Below, in pieces: positions 46,574 through 56,803 of a stretch of DNA of 64,000 bases. Numbering within the stretch: the first letter of the stretch is position 1; every line of letters begins with the position of its first letter. Source of the stretch: Agitococcus lubricus (lineage in GTDB: Bacteria > Pseudomonadota > Gammaproteobacteria > Pseudomonadales > Moraxellaceae); assembly GCF_003051055.1 (NCBI RefSeq), contig NZ_QAON01000009.1, forward strand, positions 62,001 through 126,000. Direction: 5' to 3'. The translations under genes were made by a program, and so were the position numbers. Under the pieces are notes generated by a model that did no database searches, had not been told where the DNA came from, and was given only the letters and a program-made list of their open reading frames with translations.

Positions 46574-47532
46574 CTGACACGGTTAAGGGCTAACTCGGCT
46601 AACCCGACTAAGGCTTGTTTATAAATAGACTCAGGTAAGTCAGCCAACGCAGCAATGGCTAATTGAGATTCTTCTGTAGCACGTTGGCGACAATAAACTA
46701 ACGCACCTGTGGTTTTAACCGTCTCAATAATTGCCGCTAAATGTGCTAAGCCACCCGTTTTAATGGCATTACGAATTTGTTCGGCTTGTTCGGGAGCAGC
46801 CATTTTGATGGCTTGAATTAAGGGGAGGGTGGGTTTGCCTTCGGCCAAGTCATCACCTAAGTTTTTGCCCATAATGTCCGCAGAGCTGGTGTAGTCCATC
46901 ACATCGTCAATAATTTGGAAGGCGGCACCAAAATGAATGGCATACTTTTTTAAGGCTTCACGATAAGACTCATTGCCTAAAACGGCACCTGTCTCGGTGG
47001 CAGCCACAAATAGCTGTGCGGTTTTACCGTAAATGACATCCATATAACGTGCTTCGGTCGTATCAGGGTCGCGCTGATTAATCAGTTGTAATACTTCGCC
47101 TTCAGCAATAATACAGGTGCTATCAGACATAATTTCAGAGATGGTTTGGTTTTTCAGACTGACAATTAACTGAAACGCACGCGAAATCAAAAAGTCACCG
47201 ACGAGCACCGCAGTGGCATTATTCCACGCCGAGTTGACGGTGGCACGACCTCTTCGTAAGTCGGACTCATCGACAACATCATCATGAATCAACGTCGCTG
47301 TATGTAGCATTTCAATAATTGCCGCCGCAGGAATATGTTGTGAGCCTTGATAGCCTGCTGCTTTAGCCGCCAATAAGCATACTAATGGACGTAAACGTTT
47401 CCCCCCACCCTCTACTAAATAATGCCCTACTTGCATAATTAAGGGCACACGCGAATCCAAATGATTCAAAATAAAGTCGTCAACTGCCGTAAAATCTGTG
47501 GCGACCGTGGCCAAAATGTCTTGGAAGTTCAT
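46570..47532 (-). CDS. ispB: Octaprenyl diphosphate synthase
   Basis: A 320-residue trans-polyprenyl diphosphate synthase. The first Asp-rich motif is DDVVDESDLRRG and the second DDVMDYTSS; GGKRLRPLV lies near the N terminus. It extends farnesyl diphosphate to the long side chain of ubiquinone. The divergent position next to rplU-rpmA is common in gammaproteobacteria. It overlaps the convergent hydrolase gene by four bases. Confidence 0.95.
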   Translation of the reverse strand: MNFQDILATVATDFTAVDDFILNHLDSRVPLIMQVGHYLVEGGGKRLRPLVCLLAAKAAGYQGSQHIPAAAIIEMLHTATLIHDDVVDESDLRRGRATVNSAWNNATAVLVGDFLISRAFQLIVSLKNQTISEIMSDSTCIIAEGEVLQLINQRDPDTTEARYMDVIYGKTAQLFVAATETGAVLGNESYREALKKYAIHFGAAFQIIDDVMDYTSSADIMGKNLGDDLAEGKPTLPLIQAIKMAAPEQAEQIRNAIKTGGLAHLAAIIETVKTTGALVYCRQRATEESQLAIAALADLPESIYKQALVGLAELALNRVS

Positions 47533-47810
47533 AATGTAATAGCCATATTTGTATTGAAAATATCTTAATTAGATTATCTCACGCTCTAAATAAGCAGGCG
47601 CAAAAAAATCAACACGCCCTAAGATATTTTAGAGAACACGTATTGAACCAAATAGATAACCAAAAGTAATCTTTTTTTGATGATTGAAAGCATATTGTGA
47701 ATTACGCCCATTCACAATCGTACAACGCGAGGATTTCGCAATTAACTCAGCAGTCAGCGAACAGAATTGTGCACAAATTAGCGATAACTGCATAACAACG
47801 TAATAGATGC

Positions 47811-47839
47811 TTGCACTCTGAGGGCATTTTGCATACAAT
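47811..47839 (+). promoter_or_regulatory. Probable promoter of the rplU operon
   Basis: TTGCAC (47811-47816), 17-base spacer, TACAAT (47834-47839). Transcription would begin about 60 bases before the rplU ATG. Confidence 0.5.
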
Positions 47840-47879
47840 CTCGCACCTTGCGAATTTATCACTGTGGGCTTAGAAGAAG

Positions 47880-47897
47880 CTCCGCAGATTTACGGAG
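47880..47897 (+). promoter_or_regulatory. rplU leader hairpin that contains the ribosome binding site
   Basis: CTCCG (47880-47884) and CGGAG (47893-47897) are inverted, with an 8-base loop. The GGAG in the right arm is the likely Shine-Dalgarno sequence of rplU (9 bases before ATG 47907), so the hairpin could limit translation until opened. Feedback by L21 is possible but not shown. Confidence 0.45.
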
Positions 47898-47906
47898 TCG
47901 GCGACT

Positions 47907-48218
47907 ATGTACGCGGTTATTAAAAGTGGCGGCAAACAACATCGCGTTGTTGAAGGCGAAAAGCTCAAAGTTGAGTTATTAAACGCAGAGCCAGGCCAAA
48001 GCATTACTCTTGAAGATATTTTAATGGTAGTGAATGGCGACAACATTCAAATTGGTACTCCAGTAGTAGCTGGAGCTAAAGTTACAGCAGAAGTGCTTGG
48101 TCATGGTCGTCATGATAAAGTGCGTATTATTAAAATGCGCCGCCGTAAGCACTACCGTAAGCAACAAGGTCACCGTCAATGGTTTACCGAGTTGAAAATT
48201 ACTGCTATCAGTGCTTAA
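47907..48218 (+). CDS. rplU: 50S ribosomal protein L21
   Basis: A 103-residue protein starting [14 protein letters not shown], the hallmark of L21, with a basic C-terminal part ([16 protein letters not shown]). It binds 23S rRNA in the large subunit. It is the first gene of rplU-rpmA; rpmA follows after 15 bases. Confidence 0.98.
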   Translation: MYAVIKSGGKQHRVVEGEKLKVELLNAEPGQSITLEDILMVVNGDNIQIGTPVVAGAKVTAEVLGHGRHDKVRIIKMRRRKHYRKQQGHRQWFTELKITAISA

Positions 48219-48233
48219 TGGGGGATATACGTC

Positions 48234-48494
48234 ATGGCACACAAAAAAGCGGGTGGTTCTACCCGTAACGGCCGCGACTCACAGGCCAAACGTTTAGGTG
48301 TAAAAGTCTACGGCAGCCAACAAATTGTTGCAGGTAACATCATCGTTCGTCAACGTGGCACACAGTTCTGGCCTGGTGAGAATGTAGGTATGGGGCGCGA
48401 CCATACGTTATTTGCTAAAGCTGATGGCGTATTAAAGTTTGTAACTAAAGGCCCATTCAACCGTCAATATGCGGTTGTTGAAGTGGCTGCCTAA
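48234..48494 (+). CDS. rpmA: 50S ribosomal protein L27
   Basis: An 86-residue protein with the L27 start [16 protein letters not shown] and the middle [14 protein letters not shown]. Its N-terminal tail reaches the peptidyl-transferase centre. The Gly-Gly-Ser start is directly after the initiator part, so no Firmicute-type processing extension is present. A terminator follows about 95 bases later. Confidence 0.98.
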   Translation: MAHKKAGGSTRNGRDSQAKRLGVKVYGSQQIVAGNIIVRQRGTQFWPGENVGMGRDHTLFAKADGVLKFVTKGPFNRQYAVVEVAA

Positions 48495-48587
48495 GGTTAG
48501 TGCTTTATCGACAGGATTTGCGTGGTCTATGACACGTGCTTGTATGTAAATACACACATCAACTGTGCAAAAACCAAAGTGAATCCC

Positions 48588-48615
48588 AAAAGCCCCGTTT
48601 TATGCGGGGCTTTTT
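48588..48615 (+). terminator. Rho-independent terminator after rpmA
   Basis: AAAAGCCCCG (48588-48597) pairs with CGGGGCTTTT (48605-48614) around TTTTATG, and a fifth T follows at 48615. It separates rplU-rpmA from obgE, which must have its own promoter or depend on read-through. Confidence 0.85.
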
Positions 48616-48724
48616 GTTTTATGAATTTATGGGTTTGCTGAAAAGCAATGCCATGTCTTGAGTGTATTGTCATGATGCAACGGTTTGTCAGCCCATTGCA
48701 TATACGGCTCAAATACATGCTTGA

Positions 48725-49963
<1,239 letters not shown>

Positions 49964-49983
49964 ATAACAGTAGGGTTGAGAGC

Positions 49984-51108
49984 ATGACGGATAATCGCCA
50001 AAAATTAAGACAAGCCCGCCGATGGGTGATTAAGATTGGTTCGGCCTTATTGACGGCCAATGGCCAAGGCTTAGACCAAGCAGCCATGAAATCATGGGTC
50101 GCACAAATGGCTGCCTTAGCGCAACAAGGTATTGAATTGGTCTTGGTGTCTTCGGGCGCGGTTGCGGAAGGCATGGTCAGAATGGGTCTAAATGGTCGAC
50201 CTGAATCCTTACATGACCTACAAGCCTGTGCTGCCATAGGACAAATGGGATTGGTGCAAGCCTACGAATCGCATTTTCGAGAGTTCAATTGTAAAACAGC
50301 GCAAATTTTACTCACGCATGAAGATTTAGCTGACCGACAGCGCTACTTGAATGCGCGCTCAACATTAACTACGTTAATTGATTGGCGTGTCATTCCTGTC
50401 ATCAATGAAAACGACACTGTCGCCACAGATGAAATTCGCTTTGGTGATAATGATACCCTAGCAGCCTTAGTCGCAAACTTAGTCGAAGCAGAAATTCTTG
50501 TCATATTGACTGACCAAGAAGGCATGTTTGACCGAGACCCACGCTATAACGCAGATGCCGCGCTGTTACCCGAAGTGCGAGCGATGGATGAGTCGTTATT
50601 TGCGATGGCGGGCGGCGGTGGTGCCTTAGGGCGTGGCGGCATGATTACCAAAGTCCGTGCTGCCCGTTTTGCTGCCCGTTCGGGCTGTGCTACGGTGATT
50701 GCTAGTGGCCAAAGTCCACAAGTTTTACAGCGTTTAGCAATGGGGGAAAGTTTAGGAACTTTACTATTACCCGATGATGACCGATTCACGGCACGCAAGC
50801 AATGGCTGGCCGCGCATTTACAAACGGCTGGTAAAGTCATTTTAGATGCAGGCGCAGTCAAAGCGTTGGTTGAGCAAGGGCGTAGTCTGTTACCTGTGGG
50901 TATCAAAGCGGTAGAGGGACAATTTGGACGCGGCGAGGTGATTGCCTGTATGGATGAGCAAGGCAAACAAATTGCAGTCGGTTTGATTAATTATAGCGCA
51001 GAAGAAGTAGAAAAAATCAAAGGGCAATCCTCTGAGCAAATCAGTGTATTGCTAGGCTACATGAGTGACGAGGAGTTAATACATCGCGATAATATTGCGT
51101 TTATGTAG
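49984..51108 (+). CDS. proB: Glutamate 5-kinase
   Basis: A 374-residue enzyme for the first step of proline synthesis (glutamate to glutamyl-5-phosphate). The amino acid kinase domain shows [39 protein letters not shown] and [14 protein letters not shown]-terminal PUA domain follows (from about residue 275). It is co-directional with obgE, 20 bases apart. A tandem repeat starts 6 bases after its stop. Confidence 0.96.
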   Translation: MTDNRQKLRQARRWVIKIGSALLTANGQGLDQAAMKSWVAQMAALAQQGIELVLVSSGAVAEGMVRMGLNGRPESLHDLQACAAIGQMGLVQAYESHFREFNCKTAQILLTHEDLADRQRYLNARSTLTTLIDWRVIPVINENDTVATDEIRFGDNDTLAALVANLVEAEILVILTDQEGMFDRDPRYNADAALLPEVRAMDESLFAMAGGGGALGRGGMITKVRAARFAARSGCATVIASGQSPQVLQRLAMGESLGTLLLPDDDRFTARKQWLAAHLQTAGKVILDAGAVKALVEQGRSLLPVGIKAVEGQFGRGEVIACMDEQGKQIAVGLINYSAEEVEKIKGQSSEQISVLLGYMSDEELIHRDNIAFM

Positions 51109-51113
51109 TAACT

Positions 51114-51162
51114 AGTATTAAGTATTAAGTATTAAGTATTAAGTATTAAGTATTAAGTATTA
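51114..51162. repeat. Seven perfect copies of AGTATTA
   Basis: A heptanucleotide repeated seven times without a mismatch, just after proB and before the tRNA genes. It is non-coding. Such arrays change length by replication slippage. Confidence 0.95.
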
Positions 51163-51306
51163 AGGGATGCTGCTGTCTGTTTTACAATTTGCAAGAGGCG
51201 CAGCATTTTAATCTAGTCTAGTAAGATACATAAAAAATATTCTTCTTTGGAAAAGAGTTTGAATATTAGCTTAACGTAAGCAGGAGAGTATTATTTTGGA
51301 TTTAAG

Positions 51307-51383
51307 TGGCGCGCCCGGAGAGATTCGAACTCCCGACCCCCAAGTTCGTAGCCTGGTGCTCTATCCAACTGAGCTACGGGCGC
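51307..51383 (-). tRNA. tRNA-Arg (anticodon ACG)
   Basis: A 77-base tRNA on the minus strand with the CCA end encoded. Acceptor GCGCCCG pairs with CGGGCGC. The D arm has AGCTCAGTTGGATAGAGC. The anticodon loop CTACGAA gives ACG. The T arm contains GTTCGAATC. It would read CGU and, with inosine at position 34, CGC/CGA. Confidence 0.97.
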
Positions 51384-51486
51384 GCTGATGAGGCGGCGAA
51401 TTATATAGTTTTTCGCTAGCCTGTCAAGTAATTTTCTGAGATTATTTTGCATTTGTAGACTGTTACAAAATAGCCACAGAAAATAA

Positions 51487-51577
51487 TGGCGGAGAGTGAG
51501 GGATTCGAACCCTCGATGGGCTTTTGGCCCATACTCCCTTAGCAGGGGAGCACCTTCGGCCTCTCGGTCAACTCTCC
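51487..51577 (-). tRNA. tRNA-Ser (anticodon GCT)
   Basis: A 91-base tRNA on the minus strand with CCA encoded. Acceptor GGAGAGT pairs with ACTCTCC. The anticodon loop CTGCTAA gives GCT (AGU/AGC codons). A long variable arm (TATGGGCC, AAAA, GGCCCATC type) is typical of tRNA-Ser. It is upstream of tRNA-Arg on the same strand, about 100 bases apart, and probably in the same transcript. Confidence 0.97.
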
Positions 51578-51590
51578 GCACAGGGCGCAT

Positions 51591-51931
51591 ATACTATCAC
51601 TGCTGAGAAAAAATAAAAGCCTTAAATCGTGATAAAGGGTTAATAAACGAGCAGTTAACAACAGTTAACGAAGAAATTATACAAATTATAAGTCAGATTG
51701 TCAGACAGTTATTGAGGGTCGTCTTGTTCGGTATGATATAAATCATCATTAGGTGTAAATGACGATTGTTCGGAAGTAGACCAATCATGAATACTAGATG
51801 TGCGTATTCAGTGGTGACTTTTGACTCGTCATAATGCTAGAATCGCCCTGAATCTGGCTACATAGCAGTCAAAACGCGTATTGTTTTGATTGATTAACGC
51901 TTATCTGATTGAGTCTATCCGAGGGAAAAAT
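51591..51931. other. Intergenic leader before the exopolysaccharide genes
   Basis: About 340 bases. AGTTAAC occurs twice close together (51652-51669). No gene or terminator is visible. It should hold the promoters of the tRNA pair and of the polysaccharide operon. Confidence 0.35.
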
Positions 51932-53143
51932 ATGGAAAGCAAAAAGAGTGTGGGTGTTTCCGGTTTAGGATTAGCCCTGTTATTAGGTGCACAAGGTGCA
52001 ATGGCACAAGTGGCTGTACAACCACAAGCAATTCCATTTGGCTCCTTTGTATTGGTTCCAGCACTCGTTACGCAAACAGTGTATGACGATAATGTTTATA
52101 ATACCCATACTGATGAAGTCAGTTCATTTTATCAAACGTTAAACCCATCCTTTGCTTTTATCGCACAAGATCGCTTGAATGTGTATTCTGCTACTTATGC
52201 TATCAATGCAGCAAGTTATGCAAACGATAGCGATGATAGCTATGCTGATCAGTTGTTTGATTTGAAAGCACATATTGAATCAAACGCGCGTTTACGTTTT
52301 GATTTGGGTGCAAATTATGCGATGACCCATGATGCGCGTGGCGTTGGTTTTACTAGTGGTTCTAGTTTGACTGAGCTATACGCCTACGGTGAGGTGGATA
52401 AGTTTGATTTAGCAACCTTAAGTGCTGGGGTTGAGTATGGTGCTAAAGATGCTCGTGGTTTACTGCGTGCCGATGTGAGTACTAGTCAAAAGCGTTATGA
52501 TCGTGAGTTAGTTGCAAAAGCCCGTGATAATGACAGTATGTCTGCTTCCGTTGGTCTGCGTGCACGTCTTATGCCTAAAACCCAGTTTTTAATTGATATT
52601 GAGCATGCAACTACTGAATATGAAAGTTCAAGTGGTTCTCCAGACTCAACGGATAACCGTATTTTTGCGGGTATTGAGTGGAAAGGGACTGCTCAAACGA
52701 CAGGTAAATTACGTTTAGGTCAGAGTAAACGTGAAGTGGATGGCCTAGATGACAAATCTAAATTCAGCTGGGATGTTGATGTTATCTGGCAGCCAAGACA
52801 ATTTGATTCTATTAACTTAAATAGTGGTAACCGTTTATCTGACGCTACCTTGCCGTATGTTTCTTTGGAAAATACACATTATGGTGTAAGTTGGAAGCAT
52901 GATTGGGCTGAGCGTCTGAATACAGTTGTGTCTCTGGGGTTCTCAACGGATGACTATGAGGCACCTGCTGGTGTGAAAAATCGTACTGATGACTCGTCTC
53001 AGTATGGTGTATCCGTTAACTATCAAATGCGTCGCTGGTTGATTTGGAATGCGTCCATTCAGGCTACTGACCGTAGTTCAGATGTTCAGATATACGATAC
53101 AAAACGTAACGTAATGAGTGTAGGTGCTCAAATCAGTTTATAA
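51932..53143 (+). CDS. Outer membrane beta-barrel protein of an exopolysaccharide locus
   Basis: A 403-residue exported barrel protein: signal peptide ending near AMAQ-VA (residues about 1-29), then beta-barrel strands with TVYDDNVYNTHTDEVSSF near the start, the pattern of the putative barrel porin-2 / EpsL-type proteins found in exopolysaccharide operons. The start ATG at 51932 has GAGGG 7-11 bases upstream; a longer frame begins at 51890. It is followed after 22 bases by a polysaccharide export gene. It may assist polymer passage across the outer membrane. Confidence 0.85.
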   Translation: MESKKSVGVSGLGLALLLGAQGAMAQVAVQPQAIPFGSFVLVPALVTQTVYDDNVYNTHTDEVSSFYQTLNPSFAFIAQDRLNVYSATYAINAASYANDSDDSYADQLFDLKAHIESNARLRFDLGANYAMTHDARGVGFTSGSSLTELYAYGEVDKFDLATLSAGVEYGAKDARGLLRADVSTSQKRYDRELVAKARDNDSMSASVGLRARLMPKTQFLIDIEHATTEYESSSGSPDSTDNRIFAGIEWKGTAQTTGKLRLGQSKREVDGLDDKSKFSWDVDVIWQPRQFDSINLNSGNRLSDATLPYVSLENTHYGVSWKHDWAERLNTVVSLGFSTDDYEAPAGVKNRTDDSSQYGVSVNYQMRRWLIWNASIQATDRSSDVQIYDTKRNVMSVGAQISL

Positions 53144-53165
53144 CTTGAGTCTGAGCTTCTGACTT

Positions 53166-53798
53166 ATGCAACAATCTCTTCGTTTATTGTTAGTGTCAGT
53201 TATCCTTGCGTGGGCGCCTGCCCACGCAGGCTTTCTAGATAAATTATTCAATAGTCCTACAGCGTCAAGTAACACTGCTCCCCCTGTTGCTGGTACTATA
53301 TTAACACCAGCTGCTTATCCTGTTTTGTTAAGTCAAGTTTCTGATTATCGCTTGGGTGCAGGTGATAAACTCGGTATTACGGTTTTTAACGAAAAAGAGT
53401 TGAGTATGGAGGTATTGCTGAGTGATGCAGGAACCTTCTTATATCCTTTTTTAGGCGAAATTGCCGCAAAAAATAAAACTATAGGTGAGTTGAAATCGAT
53501 GTTAACTCAACAACTCAAGGATGGTTATTTGGTTGACCCTAAAGTTTACGTTAGCATCATAGAATATCGTCCATTTTTTGTGAATGGTGAAGTGAGTAAA
53601 CCTGGCGGTTATCCCTACCAGCCGGGTTTGACCATTCGTAAAGCTATTTCTCTAGCAGGCGGCCTGACGCCAAGAGCTTCTTTAGCTAAAATATTTGTTA
53701 TTCACGAGAATGATCCTACAGGAGTTCCACGCTTAGCAAATTTAGATACTGTGATTGTGCCTGGCGATATTGTCACCGTTGATCAGAGCTTCTTCTAG
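53166..53798 (+). CDS. Short Wza/GumB-like polysaccharide export protein
   Basis: A 210-residue exported protein: signal peptide ending AHA-GF (about 21), Poly_export domain (about 55-130: YRLGAGDKLGITVFNEKELS), and one SLBB domain (about 135-185: PFFVNGEVSKPGGYPYQPG, then LTIRKAISLAGG). It is about half of Wza and similar in size to GumB. No lipobox Cys is seen at the signal end and no C-terminal membrane helix, so outer membrane passage may rely on the barrel protein upstream. It is followed after 15 bases by the co-polymerase/kinase gene. Confidence 0.9.
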   Translation: MQQSLRLLLVSVILAWAPAHAGFLDKLFNSPTASSNTAPPVAGTILTPAAYPVLLSQVSDYRLGAGDKLGITVFNEKELSMEVLLSDAGTFLYPFLGEIAAKNKTIGELKSMLTQQLKDGYLVDPKVYVSIIEYRPFFVNGEVSKPGGYPYQPGLTIRKAISLAGGLTPRASLAKIFVIHENDPTGVPRLANLDTVIVPGDIVTVDQSFF

Positions 53799-53813
53799 TT
53801 TTAGGTACATGTA

Positions 53814-55802
53814 ATGGAAATTTTGGATAAAAACCTGTCACCACAACAGGAAGATTCTATTGATTTACGGCATTATTGGAACGTTGTTGCACGATTTAAA
53901 TGGGGTATTATTGGCTTAGCAATTGCTATTACTGTAGCAACAGCCTTTGTTGTGTCGACAGTGCGTCCTGTTTATCGTGCTACAGCGACATTAATGATTG
54001 AGCAAAAACAAGGTAAAACGCTTACATCACTGGATGATGTTTATGGTACAGATGGTGGCAAAGAGTATTATTTACAAACGCAATTCGAGATTTTGAAGTC
54101 GCGTGAATTAGCTACTCGTGTCGTGACTGAGTTGAATATTGCGAATCACCCTGACTACTTGCCCCGTAGCGAAGCTGAAAAGTCGTGGTGGCAGCAAATT
54201 GATTGGCGTCAATTACTACCTCGTGGTCATCAATCTAACCCGATTCCCTCAGACGAAGAAAAACTGACTTTACTCGTTGATAGGTTTATGGCTAATCTGA
54301 GTATTGAGCCAATTCGTCAAACACAACTTGTTAAAATTAGTTTTGAGTCTCATGACCGTTCACTAACGGCAGCAGTCGCAAATGCGATGGCTAAAACCTA
54401 TATCAACAGTCAAATGGAAGCTCGTATTACCTTGACTCAACAAGCCGCTGAATGGTTATCTTCTCGTTTAGGTGTGTTGAAATCGAATGTCGAGGTATCA
54501 GAAAAGAAATTACAGGCATACCGTGAAGAAAATAATCTCGTTGATTCTGGGAATAACTTTGGCGTTTTAGGCCTAAGTGCAGGGCAGTTACAGCAGACTA
54601 ATCAGCGTTTAATTGAGGCACAATTTAAAGTTGCTGAAATTAGCAAGCGTTATGGAAGTAAACATCCAACTTTAATTCAGGCTGAATTAGAGTTAAATGA
54701 AGCTAAAAAAGCACTGGAAATTGCAAAGGCAGACTCGTTAGAGCTATCGAAAAAAGAATTTAAATTCAAGGAGCTTCAACGAGAAGTCGAGACCAATCGT
54801 AATTTATATGACACCTTTTTTGCACGTATTAAACAAGCAAATGATAGTTTAGAGTTAGATACCGCTAATGCACGTGTGATAGATAAAGCTGTCGTTCCAA
54901 ATGCTCCCACCAAACCACGAAAAACGCTAATTATTGGTATATCTTTGGTGTTGAGTTTGTTATTTGGTGCAGCATTAGCGTTCTTGTTGGATTATTTAGA
55001 CTCCACCTTCAAAAATGCCGAAGATGTTGAAGACAAACTTGGTATTTCTATGTTGGGGATGGTGCCTTTAATTAAAAAGCGTAAAAAAGACACCTCCGCT
55101 ATTTATTTCTTGGATAGTAAACAAAACGGTTATGCAGAGGCTATGCGTACAGTACGTACCAGCGTAGTGTTATCAGGCATTGATAAACCGCATAAAGTCG
55201 TGATGTTGACCTCTAGTGTGCCTAGTGAAGGGAAAAGTACATCTGCAATTAACTTAGCGGTGGCTTTAGCGCAAATGGAGAGAGTGTTGTTAATTGATGG
55301 TGATATGCGTAAACCAACAATTGCCAAAGTACTAGGGCTGCCACCCAATAGTCCTGGCTTATCAAATGTGGTCGCAGGGACTTCCGTATTGGATGACTGT
55401 ATTTTACATGTAGAAGATGCAAATATTGATGTCCTAACCGCAGGCTTAGTACCACCCAATCCTTTAGAGTTACTGTCTTCTCAGAAATTTATGGATTTGA
55501 TTGCAAAGTTGTCTGAAACGTATGACCGTATTGTCATTGACTCGCCACCTACTTTATTGGTTAGCGACTCTTTAGTGATGTCCAAGGCTGTTGATGCCGT
55601 GTTATATGTGATTCGTTCAGATACCACTGCGCAAAATGCCGCACGTACAGGTGTAAATCGTTTACGAGCCGCTAAAGCTCCTCTGATTGGGGTTATCCTC
55701 AACAAAGTGAACATGAAGCGTGCTGCTCAATACTATGGGACTTATTCAAGTTATTATGCCTATGGCGATTATGTCTATGGCAGTAGCAAGAAAAAAGACT
55801 AA
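53814..55802 (+). CDS. Wzc-like polysaccharide co-polymerase and tyrosine autokinase
   Basis: A 662-residue inner membrane protein. A Wzz-like N-terminal domain with one TM segment (about 32-55) and a periplasmic coiled coil (about 200-350) precedes a Pro-rich motif and a second TM segment (about 365-390). A cytosolic BY-kinase (about 440-640) follows, with Walker A SVPSEGKST (Lys474), Walker A' LLIDGDMRKPT and Walker B IVIDSPP. The last 20 residues hold eight Tyr (YYGTYSSYYAYGDYVYG), the autophosphorylation cluster. It controls chain length and export together with the short export protein upstream. No glycosyltransferase or Wzy is next to it. Confidence 0.93.
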   Translation: MEILDKNLSPQQEDSIDLRHYWNVVARFKWGIIGLAIAITVATAFVVSTVRPVYRATATLMIEQKQGKTLTSLDDVYGTDGGKEYYLQTQFEILKSRELATRVVTELNIANHPDYLPRSEAEKSWWQQIDWRQLLPRGHQSNPIPSDEEKLTLLVDRFMANLSIEPIRQTQLVKISFESHDRSLTAAVANAMAKTYINSQMEARITLTQQAAEWLSSRLGVLKSNVEVSEKKLQAYREENNLVDSGNNFGVLGLSAGQLQQTNQRLIEAQFKVAEISKRYGSKHPTLIQAELELNEAKKALEIAKADSLELSKKEFKFKELQREVETNRNLYDTFFARIKQANDSLELDTANARVIDKAVVPNAPTKPRKTLIIGISLVLSLLFGAALAFLLDYLDSTFKNAEDVEDKLGISMLGMVPLIKKRKKDTSAIYFLDSKQNGYAEAMRTVRTSVVLSGIDKPHKVVMLTSSVPSEGKSTSAINLAVALAQMERVLLIDGDMRKPTIAKVLGLPPNSPGLSNVVAGTSVLDDCILHVEDANIDVLTAGLVPPNPLELLSSQKFMDLIAKLSETYDRIVIDSPPTLLVSDSLVMSKAVDAVLYVIRSDTTAQNAARTGVNRLRAAKAPLIGVILNKVNMKRAAQYYGTYSSYYAYGDYVYGSSKKKD

Positions 55803-55814
55803 ATATGCTCTTAT

Positions 55815-55841
55815 AAAAAGCCCCTCGTAGGGGCTTTTTTT
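55815..55841 (+). terminator. Rho-independent terminator after the polysaccharide genes
   Basis: AAAAAGCCCCT (55815-55825) pairs with AGGGGCTTTTT (55829-55839) around CGT, with further Ts. It closes the three-gene unit. Confidence 0.9.
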
Positions 55842-56145
55842 ATTGTCTATCTCAATCACTTTTGCGGCATACAGTTTGGTTTTATGCTGTTGCCGAAATA
55901 GGGATGTTCATAGTCTATAAGGGGGCTTGTTAGCCATACATACAAATATCCAGCCAGCTTTTCTGTTGCGCTTATAGCAAATGAAGGAAGATACCGTTTT
56001 TTAGTCATTAAGAAGTGGTAGCGTTTAGTTTAGATTATTGGCTAGAGGTGTAGATAAAAAGGAATCAGACTGGCGCAGTGATTAAATAAAACAAGTCTAC
56101 AAGTAGTCAGTCTTTACGGAGGTTGAATACTGAGGATATGCTATA
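55842..56145. other. Intergenic region, nothing recognised
   Basis: About 300 bases between two terminators, with no gene or repeat recognised. Confidence 0.35.
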
Positions 56146-56175
56146 AAAAAAGGAGAGCATAAGCTCTCCTTTTTT
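56146..56175 (-). terminator. Terminator of the Ala/Pro lipoprotein gene
   Basis: AAAAAAGGAGAGC (56146-56158) pairs perfectly with GCTCTCCTTTTTT (56163-56175) around ATAA. It follows the lipoprotein stop on the minus strand and could work in both directions. Confidence 0.85.
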
Positions 56176-56192
56176 CTTCCAAGTAATAAATA

Positions 56193-56411
56193 TTACTTAG
56201 GAGCAGCTTCTGGAGCTGGAGCAGCAGCTGGAGCAGCAGCATCAGCAGCTGGGGCTGGAGCAGCAGCTTCTGGAGCTGGGGCTGGAGCAGCTTCTGGAGC
56301 TGGAGCGGCGGCTTCTGGAGCTGGGGCTGGAGCTTCTTCTTTCTTAGCACAGCCAGCGAAAGCTAAAGCAGCAACGATAGCAGCAGATACGGCGATATTC
56401 TTGATTTGCAT
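56193..56411 (-). CDS. Small Ala/Pro-rich lipoprotein
   Basis: A 72-residue protein with a lipoprotein signal (hydrophobic 4-19, Cys at 21 in AFAGC), then KKEE and a low-complexity tail built of PAPEAA-type repeats rich in Ala, Pro and Glu. It is probably an acylated, extended cell-envelope protein. The DNA of the tail is itself repetitive (GCAGCTCCAGC-like), so length may vary. It is monocistronic with a good terminator. Function unknown. Confidence 0.8.
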   Translation of the reverse strand: MQIKNIAVSAAIVAALAFAGCAKKEEAPAPAPEAAAPAPEAAPAPAPEAAAPAPAADAAAPAAAPAPEAAPK

Positions 56412-56803
56412 GGTGTCTCTCTCAAGTTTGCAAAAAAATGCTGATTACGATCCCGCTTTTTGAACGCTTACACAAAAGATGTGCAGACAATTAGCATCTC
56501 ACTAAGCGGCGCATGCATAATAGCACTTAATAATGTAAATTGCATTATGTTTGTAGGACAATTTGCAAAAGGATGTGTTTTGTCAGACAGGCAGGATATC
56601 AGGCTAGCGTTATATTATAGATGAGTTTACCTGTTGAGTGTAAGGTTAGTAAGTAAAAAATCTTAACTAACAAGGGGTTATCTCAAATATACGGTGAAAG
56701 TATGTTTTTTAGAGATGGCATAGAAAATTGTATTTAGCAGCCGACAAAACAAAGCCTAATAGCCCAAATAATATCATTATCTGTTAAAATACAACTTTCA
56801 AAC
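56412..56803. other. Intergenic region with one imperfect palindrome
   Basis: TAATGTAAATTGCATTA (56531-56547) is palindromic except for one mismatched pair and could be an operator between the divergent lipoprotein and TRAP genes. Nothing else was recognised. Confidence 0.35.

Noticed and set aside
47629-47862. 77-codon minus-strand frame between ispB and rplU
   Set aside because: It overlaps the rplU promoter, with no motif; chance frame.
51291-51590. 99-codon minus-strand frame with tRNA-like DNA
   Set aside because: It is the translation of the two tRNA genes and their spacer.
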